The position numbers and the translations under genes are program-made. Positions 36,137 to 43,877 of a DNA stretch of 64,000 bases are shown here, piece by piece (positions within the stretch are counted from its first letter, which is position 1; each line of letters starts with the position of its first letter). Below the pieces are notes generated by a model, which worked only from the letters and a program-made list of their open reading frames with translations, was not told the DNA's origin and did no database searches. Source of the DNA: Lactobacillus pasteurii DSM 23907 = CRBIP 24.76 (GTDB lineage: Bacteria > Bacillota > Bacilli > Lactobacillales > Lactobacillaceae). The DNA is taken from positions 1-64,000 of the forward strand of contig NZ_CAKD01000023.1 in NCBI RefSeq assembly GCF_000297025.1. Reading direction: 5' to 3'.

Positions 36137-36512
36137 CAATGTGAATTTCTATAAGCCACGTTTTGTTCTAGTGATTTTGGCAAATCACTGTCTGCAGCCA
36201 TCTATCTTTGAATAAATCAACCTGATCTTTAGTTCAATTCCTTAGATCAAGACGCCCCCACCAAATTTGGGTTGCACGCTCGCAGGGTTTACCTCGTTCC
36301 ACCAGAGTCGTTTCCGACTCTGCTACGTCACTGTGGCACTTTCCAGGATACTAATGCATGTCAAAATGATTTAGCACGTTCTCCGCCGTGATTATAAAAA
36401 TCCTCCAGCTTATTAGGCTGAATACGAACACTACAAGCATCGCAGCTTGTGCGTGCGTGGACTTTCCTCAGCTAGCTTATAGCTAACCGCGACTGCACAA
36501 AACTCACACTAT
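36137..36512 (-). ncRNA. rnpB: RNase P RNA, class B
   Basis: On the minus strand the RNA shows the universal core: GAGGAAAGTCC near the 5' end, ACAGTGACGTAGC, GTGGAACGAGGTAAACC, and AACGTGGCTTAT near the 3' end. The ends (TGTGAGTTTT and AAATTCACA) pair as helix P1. A promoter and terminator flank it. Position between gpsB and ypsC-like genes is the conserved Firmicute location. Ends are estimated from the promoter and P1. Confidence 0.95.
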
Positions 36513-36517
36513 CAAAC

Positions 36518-36546
36518 ATTATAACAAACTTTATTGCTTTTGTAAG
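36518..36546 (-). promoter_or_regulatory. rnpB promoter
   Basis: Minus strand CTTACA (36546-36541), 17-bp spacer, TATAAT (36523-36518). Confidence 0.7.
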
Positions 36547-36959
36547 CCATAAACTCGTTGTTCTAGATTATAAACTTTTCTTTCAAGAGTAGAAATTCGT
36601 TGGATGATTGCCATATTAGTAGAAGTTTCGCCTAAAGATATACTATCTTCGAAACTATTCTTGCTAATGTGTGGACGTTTGTTAACTGGAGTATAAGTTT
36701 TGATTTCTTCAGTATCTTTTTCCACACTTGGCTTTGCTACAACAGCTTTACTACTCTTTTGAGCTTCAATTAACTTGCCTTGCAAGTCACCGATTTGACC
36801 ATATAGATCTTCGATTATTTGTCGAAAAACTCCATAGTCAGATATGATTTGATCCAAATAAGTATCAACTTCGTCTGGGTCATACCCTTTTACCTTCGTT
36901 TTAAATGTCTTTTTTAAAATATCTTCTGATGATAATTTTACATCACTTAATTTTGCCAT
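36531..36959 (-). CDS. gpsB: Cell division protein GpsB
   Basis: 142 residues from ATG 36959 with AAAGGAGC upstream; an in-frame start further up lacks a site. N-terminal DivIVA-like domain: LSSEDILKKTFKTKVKGYDP, DEVDTYLDQIISDY, then a coiled coil. The C-terminal IQRISTLERKVYNLEQRV is the trimerisation helix. GpsB links PBP1 to the division site. The rnpB promoter overlaps its end. Confidence 0.93.
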   Translation of the reverse strand: MAKLSDVKLSSEDILKKTFKTKVKGYDPDEVDTYLDQIISDYGVFRQIIEDLYGQIGDLQGKLIEAQKSSKAVVAKPSVEKDTEEIKTYTPVNKRPHISKNSFEDSISLGETSTNMAIIQRISTLERKVYNLEQRVYGLQKQ

Positions 36960-37049
36960 CTCTGACAGCTCCTTTACACTTATGTAATATTTTAGCAAAA
37001 AATACCATACTAATAAACTGCTATGTGCACTTTAGCAAAACCTTTATAT

Positions 37050-37613
37050 TTAGAAATAATCTTTTCGATTCTTTTCAGAGTACTCTTCAGCAAAACTTTG
37101 CAAATCATAGAAATCAAGTAAATCAAGCTCATAATTTTCGCTTTCCTGATACTTTCGGATCAAGCTGTAGTCGTACTTTGGTTTGCCAGGATATTCCGTA
37201 TCATAGACCATTAACGCACTGTCTGTATGTTTCAACATAAAATTTTGATAATTGCGTAATTGCGCTGGACTACTGTATGGAGTTTTGGAAGTTGATGCAA
37301 AGAAATCTACTTGATTTTTTAAATTTAAAAATTTGCTTTGATTTGAGTCATTCCACCTATCGGCAAAGTTTTCATATGGTATAATTACTGAAACTTTTAG
37401 AGGATACTCTTCTCTTAATTCAAGCGCGACCTCTGCTGCCCATTGTTCTGTTCCTAGGTTGGCTCCGGTAATAACCCAATCCAATGCGCCTTCCTCAAGT
37501 AGACTAACTAGGCGCTGCTTTAACGCATATTTTATAACTTGAATTTTAGGATCCTTATCGCCGAAAACATTAAGTTCATATGCTCGATAACCAGTAACCC
37601 ATAGCCGTTCCAT
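37050..37613 (-). CDS. ypsA: YpsA-like SLOG family protein (DUF1273)
   Basis: 187 residues. [38 protein letters not shown] and [20 protein letters not shown] fit the YpsA branch of the SLOG (Rossmann-like nucleotide-binding) superfamily. YpsA affects cell division in Bacillus and Staphylococcus, and its linkage to gpsB is conserved. The ligand is unknown. Confidence 0.88.
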   Translation of the reverse strand: MERLWVTGYRAYELNVFGDKDPKIQVIKYALKQRLVSLLEEGALDWVITGANLGTEQWAAEVALELREEYPLKVSVIIPYENFADRWNDSNQSKFLNLKNQVDFFASTSKTPYSSPAQLRNYQNFMLKHTDSALMVYDTEYPGKPKYDYSLIRKYQESENYELDLLDFYDLQSFAEEYSEKNRKDYF

Positions 37614-37656
37614 TTTTGTAAAATTGCCCCTTATTCAAAAAAAAGTTCTTTATTGC

Positions 37657-37662
37657 TATAAT
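37657..37662 (+). promoter_or_regulatory. recU promoter -10
   Basis: TATAAT with upstream TG (TGCTATAAT) and TTCAAA 17 bp before (37634-37639). Predicted transcript start is near 37669, giving a leader of about 10-13 bases that carries only the ribosome site. Confidence 0.6.
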
Positions 37663-37681
37663 GCTAACAGGAGTGATAATG

Positions 37682-38311
37682 ATGGTCAAATATCCTAATG
37701 GGTCTTTACCCATTTTTAATCAGGCTAAACAGCCGAAAATCAGAAAAAAGTATGAACATCGTAAAGGTGTCAACTTTTCGGATCGTGGGATGACTCTAGA
37801 ACAACAAATTAATGAGTCTAATAAGTATTATTTAGAAAAAGAAATTGCCGTTGTTCATAAAAAGCCAACCCCAATTCAAATCGTTAAAGTTGACTATCCT
37901 CAAAGATCTAAGGCAGTAATTAAGGAAGCATATTTTAGACAAGCATCAACTACTGACTATAATGGTGTATATAAAGGATACTATTTGGATTTTGAAGCTA
38001 AAGAAACCAAAAATAAAACTAATTTTCCAATGAAGAACTTTCATGAACACCAGATTTATCATTTGGAAGCTTGTCTAAAACAAAATGGCATCTGTTTTAC
38101 GATTATTGGATTTACCAGCTTGGGAAGATTTTTTGTAACGCCAGCTAGCTTTGTGATCCAGCAATGGTATAAAAAGCACAAAAGTTCAATGACTTTAGAG
38201 GAAATTGAGAATAATTCGATTGAAATTCAAAGTGGATTTCGACCAACAATTCCCTACTTAAATGCTGTTGACCAATTTATTACAGATAGGAAAAAAGATA
38301 ATGGCAAATAA
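37682..38311 (+). CDS. recU: Holliday junction resolvase RecU
   Basis: About 209 residues. Motifs: FSDRGMTLEQQINESNKYYL (catalytic Glu), ASTTDYNGVYKGYYLDFEAKE (Asp, Asp, Glu-x-Lys) and NFHEHQIYHLEACL. ATG 37679 or 37682 are both possible after GGAG 37670-37673; the longer frame reaches into the promoter and is excluded. It overlaps ponA by 11 bases, the conserved recU-ponA pair. Confidence 0.95.
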   Translation: MVKYPNGSLPIFNQAKQPKIRKKYEHRKGVNFSDRGMTLEQQINESNKYYLEKEIAVVHKKPTPIQIVKVDYPQRSKAVIKEAYFRQASTTDYNGVYKGYYLDFEAKETKNKTNFPMKNFHEHQIYHLEACLKQNGICFTIIGFTSLGRFFVTPASFVIQQWYKKHKSSMTLEEIENNSIEIQSGFRPTIPYLNAVDQFITDRKKDNGK

Positions 38312-40592
38312 TACAAATAATTCTAGGCGTAGAAGTTCTCCAAATAACGATAATCGAAGAAGTAGAAAGACGAACAGAAAATCCAGTGGTATCTGGGTCA
38401 AAGTTATTAAATGGCTATTTCTAGCAGTTTTAGTAGTGGTTGTCTCTGGCATTGGCCTTTTTGCGTACTATGCTAAAGACGCACCTAATATTAGCCAAGC
38501 TCAACTGCAAAGTGGCGGAACATCGAGTCTTTACACTAATGATGGCAAATTCTTACTGTCACTAGGTTCTGAAAAAAGAATTTATGTCAAAAATGAACAA
38601 ATTCCTCAACTTTTAAAAGATGCAATTGTTTCTGTTGAAGATAAAAGATTCTATACCGACAAGCTTGGGGTTGATCCAATCAGAATTGCAGCTTCAGTCA
38701 TTACTAATGCCAAAAGCAATAGTATTGCAGCTGGTGGTTCAACTATCACCCAGCAGCTCGTAAAATTGACGGTGTTTTCAACTGATGCATCTCAACGTAC
38801 GCTAAAGCGTAAAGCTCAAGAAGCTTGGTTAGCTATGAAAATTCAAAGAGAATATTCAAAAGATCAAATTCTAGAGTTTTACATCAATAAGGTTTACATG
38901 AATTATGGAAACTATGGTATGGGAACAGCAGCAAATTACTACTACCATAAGTCTCTTAAGAAATTAGATCTTGCACAAACTGCCCTACTTGCCGGGATGC
39001 CAAATGCACCTGTAGCGTATGATCCATATCTTTATCCAAAGGATGCTAAATATCGAAGAGACGTTGTATTAAAGGCGATGCTCAATAATGATAAGATTAG
39101 CAAGCAACAATATGAGCAAGCTGTAAATGAAAGCATCACCAAAGGATTGAAGAAACATACGTCAAGTAGCGAATCTAAATTGCGCAAAATTGATGACCCT
39201 TATATCAAAGAAGTAATTTCTGAAGTTAAAAGCAAAGGCTTTGATCCTTATACTGATAACCTTAAGATCACAATCAATATTGATCAAAAAGCACAAAACA
39301 AGCTCTACAAACTAGCAAACGATGGAACTGTTCCATTCACAGACAACAAAATGCAAATCGGTGCAACCGTAATTGATCCTAATAATGGACACGTTGTTGC
39401 AATTCTGGGTGGTCGTCACCTGCCATCCATTCAGCTTGGTCTTGACCGTGCCGTTCAAACAGGTAGGTCAACAGGTTCTTCAATCAAACCTGTTTTGGAT
39501 TATGCTCCTGCTATTCAATACTTAAACTGGTCAACAGCACATATTTTGGATGACAGCAAGTATGTATACCCTGGTACTAATATTCAGTTATATGACTGGG
39601 ATAATAAATATATGGGCGACATGACCATGAGATATGCGCTTGAACAATCAAGAAACGTGCCAGCTGTTAAGACTTTAGCTGAAGTCGGGATGGCTCGGGC
39701 ATCTGTTTTTGCTAAGAGAATGGGCGTCAATGTTTCAGCCAAGTCTGGCCTTTCTGTAGCCATTGGTGCTAACGCTTCAAGTTTACAAATGAGTGGTGCT
39801 TACTCTGCATTTGCGACTGGCGGTATTTACCATAAGCCACAGTTTGTATCGAAGATAGAAACTCCAGATGGCCTAACTAGAAATTACGATTCTAGTGGTG
39901 TTAGAGTCATGAAGAAGTCAACTGCTTACATGATTACTGACATGCTTAAAGGAGTAATTAAATCTGGATCTGGTACAAAAGCACAAATCGATGGTTTATA
40001 TCAAGCTGGTAAAACAGGAACTGTTAAGTATTCTGATGAAGAATTAGCTAAGTACCCATCCTACGCTTCTACGCCAAAAGATTCATGGTTTGTTGGTTAT
40101 ACTAGAAGCTATGTAATGGGCGTTTGGACGGGTTATGATAATTTGAAGGATGGTTCAATTTTTGGAGATGGCCAATATTCTGCTCAGTTAATGTATAAGT
40201 ACATGATGACTTATTTAATGCAATCCAAGAAAAACTTAAATTGGGAAAAACCATCTTCTGTTATCAGAGCAAAGATTGTTAAGAATTCTAACCCACCTGA
40301 AGTTGCATCTGCTGGCCAAAGTGGTCAATGGCAACTATTCGTTAGAGGTCATGCTCCTGCTGGAATCATTGATGATGCTAGCTATGACGAAGACGATGAA
40401 GAAACAGATACAAACGATGAACAAACTAATACTGTAACCACTCAGACTAGTTCTAGTCAAAGTAGTTCATCAAGTCAATCAAGTAGCTCTCGATCAAGTT
40501 CCTCTAGTTCAAGATCTTCATCTTCAAGTTCTCAAAGTAGTTCGTCTGCGCAATCAAATTCAAGCTCGTCTACAAGTCATAACAATGATTAA
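38301..40592 (+). CDS. ponA: Class A penicillin-binding protein PBP1A
   Basis: 763 residues from ATG 38301. Basic cytoplasmic tail, membrane helix at 32-57, GT51 glycosyltransferase (SVEDKRFY with Glu113, AAGGSTITQQLVK), transpeptidase with Ser393 in GSSIKP, then AGKTGTVKY. It polymerises and cross-links peptidoglycan. The C-terminal tail is acidic (ASYDEDDEETDTNDEQ), then almost pure Ser with scattered Gln/Arg from about residue 715. Starts inside recU, so co-translated. Confidence 0.95.
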   Translation: MANNTNNSRRRSSPNNDNRRSRKTNRKSSGIWVKVIKWLFLAVLVVVVSGIGLFAYYAKDAPNISQAQLQSGGTSSLYTNDGKFLLSLGSEKRIYVKNEQIPQLLKDAIVSVEDKRFYTDKLGVDPIRIAASVITNAKSNSIAAGGSTITQQLVKLTVFSTDASQRTLKRKAQEAWLAMKIQREYSKDQILEFYINKVYMNYGNYGMGTAANYYYHKSLKKLDLAQTALLAGMPNAPVAYDPYLYPKDAKYRRDVVLKAMLNNDKISKQQYEQAVNESITKGLKKHTSSSESKLRKIDDPYIKEVISEVKSKGFDPYTDNLKITINIDQKAQNKLYKLANDGTVPFTDNKMQIGATVIDPNNGHVVAILGGRHLPSIQLGLDRAVQTGRSTGSSIKPVLDYAPAIQYLNWSTAHILDDSKYVYPGTNIQLYDWDNKYMGDMTMRYALEQSRNVPAVKTLAEVGMARASVFAKRMGVNVSAKSGLSVAIGANASSLQMSGAYSAFATGGIYHKPQFVSKIETPDGLTRNYDSSGVRVMKKSTAYMITDMLKGVIKSGSGTKAQIDGLYQAGKTGTVKYSDEELAKYPSYASTPKDSWFVGYTRSYVMGVWTGYDNLKDGSIFGDGQYSAQLMYKYMMTYLMQSKKNLNWEKPSSVIRAKIVKNSNPPEVASAGQSGQWQLFVRGHAPAGIIDDASYDEDDEETDTNDEQTNTVTTQTSSSQSSSSSQSSSSRSSSSSSRSSSSSSQSSSSAQSNSSSSTSHNND
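40442..40580 (+). repeat. Serine-codon low-complexity tract in ponA
   Basis: About 45 codons almost all for Ser (AGT, TCA, TCT, AGC, TCC mixed) with Gln and Arg interspersed. The mixed codons argue for selection at protein level and against simple slippage. Confidence 0.7.
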
Positions 40593-40599
40593 TTAACAA

Positions 40600-40645
40600 A
40601 AAAGAATCTAGTGAATTGTTTGAAAAAACATCACTAGATTCTTTT
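40600..40645. terminator. Bidirectional terminator ponA / nth
   Basis: AAAAGAATCTAGTGA with TCACTAGATTCTTTT, a perfect 15-bp stem. Confidence 0.88.
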
Positions 40646-40658
40646 GGTTTGTTCAATA

Positions 40659-41297
40659 TTATTTTTTCTTAGTTAGATATGAATATGGATCTGGATTTTT
40701 AGCTCTGGCAGGCATAGTATATCTTCCAAAGTGGATCATTGCATGGTGAGTGTGAATCCACTCTTCTTTTGGCAATATCTCTTCTAGTCTTTTTTCGATC
40801 TCATGAGGCTTAGCATCCTGAGCAACAATTTTAAATTTCTTAGATATTCTAGCCACATGAGTATCGACAGCAATTGCAGGGATGCCAAATCCTTCAGCTA
40901 AGACGACATTGGCAGTTTTCTCTCCCACCCCAGGCAAAGACATCAAGATTTTCTTATCAGCAGGTATTTCGCTATTGTATTTATCTCGCAAAATCTTCGC
41001 TGTTGCTTTTAGATGTTTTGCTTTAGAGTGATACAAGCCGATTTTAGAAATATCATTCTCGATATCCTTAATATCTGCATCAGCCAAGTCACCAGGTGTT
41101 GGAAAATCCTCAATGAACTTTGGCATAACACTATTGACCATCTTATCAGTCGTTTGTGCACTCATTAAAACCGCACATAGTAAATGAAAATGGTTATCCC
41201 AATATAATTCGCCTTTTGCATCAGGATACATTGCACCGATTTGTTCCAAAACCTCACGTGCTTCTTGATCAGTTAACAGATTGCTAGTTTTATCCAT
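40659..41297 (-). CDS. nth: Endonuclease III homolog without iron-sulfur cysteines
   Basis: 212 residues. The helix-hairpin-helix LMSLPGVGEKTANVVLAEGF holds the catalytic Lys, and IAVDTHVARISKKF the catalytic Asp, so it should be an active base-excision glycosylase/AP lyase. After HHAMIHFGRY the usual Cys-x6-Cys-x2-Cys-x5-Cys cluster is replaced by a short tail (TMPARAKNPDPYSYLTKKK) with no Cys. It follows dnaD by 2 bases as in Bacillus. Confidence 0.92.
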   Translation of the reverse strand: MDKTSNLLTDQEAREVLEQIGAMYPDAKGELYWDNHFHLLCAVLMSAQTTDKMVNSVMPKFIEDFPTPGDLADADIKDIENDISKIGLYHSKAKHLKATAKILRDKYNSEIPADKKILMSLPGVGEKTANVVLAEGFGIPAIAVDTHVARISKKFKIVAQDAKPHEIEKRLEEILPKEEWIHTHHAMIHFGRYTMPARAKNPDPYSYLTKKK

Positions 41298-41299
41298 AA

Positions 41300-41941
41300 T
41301 TATCTATTCCTTTTCAAAAATCTGGATACATCTTCAGCTGTTTTTAAATTATGACGTTGCCAATTTAACAGAATTCGATCAACATATTTCAAACTGTATA
41401 CCTGCGATAAAACTGACTCTCTTAAGGCTAATTCAATGATATCTGGTGAATAGTGGTCAGCTTCAATCCATGCAGCAATTTCTTCTCGTTCAATCGGACT
41501 AAGGTAACGCCCAAATTCAATTTCAAACTTTCTAAGCAAAAGATTTATTGGGCTATTGTCAATATTATCTGCAGGCTTAATTTCTTGTTTGTTGTCTGCT
41601 TTAATAACAACATTGTTAGTTAAGTATTCTTCTAATCGATCGTAAAGTCCAGCCAAACTGTAACAATTACCAATTCTTCCCTGATTATCAGTAATTTGTT
41701 CAATCGTTAGATAATTTTTTTCAATTAGTCGTTGAATTAATCCTGCAATTTCCGAAACAGACATGTTAGTATTAGCAGCAATTTTTTCATTAGAAGGAAA
41801 GTTATCTCCTTTTTGGAAAAAAGCTTCCAATTGAACAATTAAGACAAATTCTGCATCAGAAATATTCAATTTGGAATAATAAGCGATAAGTGAATTTTGC
41901 AGGGTAGAAAATCCTATTCGCCGATAATCATTGTAATTCAT
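41300..41941 (-). CDS. dnaD: DnaD domain primosomal protein
   Basis: 213 residues. N-terminal winged helix (LIVQLEAFFQKGDNFPSNEK, MSVSEIAGLIQRLIEKNYL) and C-terminal DnaB_2 helical domain (FEIEFGRYLSPIEREEIAAW, KYVDRILLNW). DnaD helps load the replicative helicase. GAGGGA lies 5-9 bases before ATG. The asnS-dnaD-nth order is conserved. Confidence 0.92.
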   Translation of the reverse strand: MNYNDYRRIGFSTLQNSLIAYYSKLNISDAEFVLIVQLEAFFQKGDNFPSNEKIAANTNMSVSEIAGLIQRLIEKNYLTIEQITDNQGRIGNCYSLAGLYDRLEEYLTNNVVIKADNKQEIKPADNIDNSPINLLLRKFEIEFGRYLSPIEREEIAAWIEADHYSPDIIELALRESVLSQVYSLKYVDRILLNWQRHNLKTAEDVSRFLKRNR

Positions 41942-41969
41942 TCTTTTCCCTCACAGATAAAAGATAAAG

Positions 41970-42005
41970 AAAAAGCAGAAATAGTTAAACTATGCTCTGC
42001 TTTTT
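41970..42005. terminator. Hairpin between asnS and dnaD
   Basis: AAAAAGCAGA with TCTGCTTTTT and inner ATAGTT/AACTAT; T-rich on the minus side. It probably ends asnS transcripts at least in part. Confidence 0.8.
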
Positions 42006-42027
42006 AACTGATCCATTATATTTTTTA

Positions 42028-43326
42028 CTATGGGCGTAAACGATTAATAGTTCTTGGGAATGGAATTGCTTCACGAACGTGGTCTAAGTTACAAATCCAA
42101 GCAATTACACGTTCAAATCCCATACCAAATCCAGAGTGAGGAACACTACCGAACTTACGCAAGTCTAGGTACCATTCGTAATCGTCTAAGTTAAGTCCAG
42201 CTTCTTCAATTTGTGATTTCAAAGTTTCGTAATCACTTTCACGTTCAGAACCACCCATGATTTCGCCGTATCCTTCTGGTGCTAATACATCAGCACATAG
42301 GTATTCCTTAGGGTTTTCAGGATTCTTCTTCATATAGAATGGCTTGATAGCTGTTGGATAGTTAACAATGAAGAATGGACGGTCAAATTGCTCTGAAATG
42401 AATGCTTCGTCAGGTGCACCAAAGTCGTCACCCCACTTAAAGTCGCGACCAGCATCTTGAAGCATCTTAACAGCATCATCGTAGCTAAGTCTAGTAAAGT
42501 TACCTTCAGCAGTTGGGCGTAACTTTTCAGGATCTCTACCTAGCAACTTCAATTCGTAAAGGTTCTTTTCCAAAACTTGACCAGTAATGTATGCCAAAAG
42601 TCTTTCTTGAATATCAAGAGATTCATCTTGGTGCATCCAAGCCATTTCTGGTTCCATCATCCAAAATTCAGTCAAGTGACGACGGGTCTTAGATTCTTCA
42701 GCACGGAAAGTTGGACCAAAAGTAAAGATCTTACCGAATGCTTCAGCACCTACTTCACCGTATAATTGACCAGATTGTGATAAATATGCGTCATGGTCGA
42801 AGTATTCAGTATGGAATAATTCAGTAGTTCCTTCTGGAGCAGAGTGAACAAAGAAAGGAGCATCAAACTTGATGAAACCTTCTTTTTCAAAGAAGTCAAC
42901 AGTTGCCTTAAACAAAGTGTTTCTAATTTGCATAATTGCAAAAGGACGACGACTTCTTAACCAAAGGTGGCGGTGATCCAATAAGAAATCAACACCGTGT
43001 TCCTTGTTAGTTACTGGGTATCCTTCATTGTTAGTAACAACTTCTAAATCAGAAATTTGGATTTCGTAACCAAAGTGTGAACGAGTATCTTCATGTACAG
43101 TACCTGTAATGTAGAAACTTGCTTCCTGGTACAAAGATTTTGCTGCTGCAAATACTTCTTCAGAAACGTTTTCTTTTCTAACAACACCTTGGAAAAATGC
43201 TGTACCATCACGCAACTGCAAAAAGATAATCTTTCCGCTTGAACGCTTATCAGTTAACCAAACATGCATTCTAACCTCTTCACCGACGTATTTGGAAGAG
43301 TCTTTAATTGAAATTAATTCTGTCAT
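42028..43326 (-). CDS. asnS: Asparaginyl-tRNA synthetase
   Basis: 432 residues from ATG 43326 with AAGGTGG upstream; the in-frame GTG at 43341 lies inside that site. OB-fold anticodon-binding domain ([20 protein letters not shown]), then class II catalytic motifs: [40 protein letters not shown] and [14 protein letters not shown]. No T-box leader is visible in the 50-bp upstream gap. Confidence 0.96.
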   Translation of the reverse strand: MTELISIKDSSKYVGEEVRMHVWLTDKRSSGKIIFLQLRDGTAFFQGVVRKENVSEEVFAAAKSLYQEASFYITGTVHEDTRSHFGYEIQISDLEVVTNNEGYPVTNKEHGVDFLLDHRHLWLRSRRPFAIMQIRNTLFKATVDFFEKEGFIKFDAPFFVHSAPEGTTELFHTEYFDHDAYLSQSGQLYGEVGAEAFGKIFTFGPTFRAEESKTRRHLTEFWMMEPEMAWMHQDESLDIQERLLAYITGQVLEKNLYELKLLGRDPEKLRPTAEGNFTRLSYDDAVKMLQDAGRDFKWGDDFGAPDEAFISEQFDRPFFIVNYPTAIKPFYMKKNPENPKEYLCADVLAPEGYGEIMGGSERESDYETLKSQIEEAGLNLDDYEWYLDLRKFGSVPHSGFGMGFERVIAWICNLDHVREAIPFPRTINRLRP

Positions 43327-43376
43327 AAAATTACTATCCACCTTTTATTTTTACTGTCTATATGATACCAAAAAAA

Positions 43377-43877
43377 CTATAAATTATCGACCTTGTTTAT
43401 CTCAATTCCGTTTTTAAAATTATACATAACGTAGCCTAATTTATGATTGGAATTTTTATAAGCAATTTCCCAAACAGGATTACCTTGGTACCAGCCAAAA
43501 TTAATAGAGCTGATAGATTTATTCCTGTAACTTTTTTTAAATTTATCAATAATTTCCGTCTGTGTAAAGCCTTTTTTTGCTTCATACAAGAAAGCCTTTT
43601 TGCTTTTAGGTAAATAGACAAAGTAATAACTTGCTTTTTTGTTGCTCTTGCCTGCCAAAGCGTAGCTATTTGTACCACGATTTAGATGATAATAACGATC
43701 AACTTGAACAATTGGTGTTTTTTGTTTAGCTACATTAAGCATCGTTTTGTCGTGGGTTCTACTTGTAGATCCTGCTTTATAAAAAACAAAGATGCTTCCG
43801 AAGAATAGAACTATTACTGCTACTAAGACTCCTAGGAGAAATCTAATTACCTGTCGTGTATCGTCTCTTAAAATCAT
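43377..43877 (-). CDS. tseB: TseB/YpmB-like membrane-anchored cell-wall protein (DUF5590)
   Basis: 166 residues. One N-terminal membrane helix (FLLGVLVAVIVLFFGSIFVF) and an extracellular double PepSY-like domain (SYYFVYLPKSKKAFLYEAKK, GWYQGNPVWEIAYKNSNHKL). In Bacillus YpmB/TseB affects PBP2A and cell-wall elongation. Its ATG overlaps the dinG stop (ATGA). The dinG-ypmB-asnS order matches Bacillus, with aspB missing between. Confidence 0.85.
   Translation of the reverse strand: MILRDDTRQVIRFLLGVLVAVIVLFFGSIFVFYKAGSTSRTHDKTMLNVAKQKTPIVQVDRYYHLNRGTNSYALAGKSNKKASYYFVYLPKSKKAFLYEAKKGFTQTEIIDKFKKSYRNKSISSINFGWYQGNPVWEIAYKNSNHKLGYVMYNFKNGIEINKVDNL

Noticed and set aside
43327-43376. T-box riboswitch before asnS
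   Set aside because: The gap to tseB is only about 50 bp and holds no T-box sequence or stem I.
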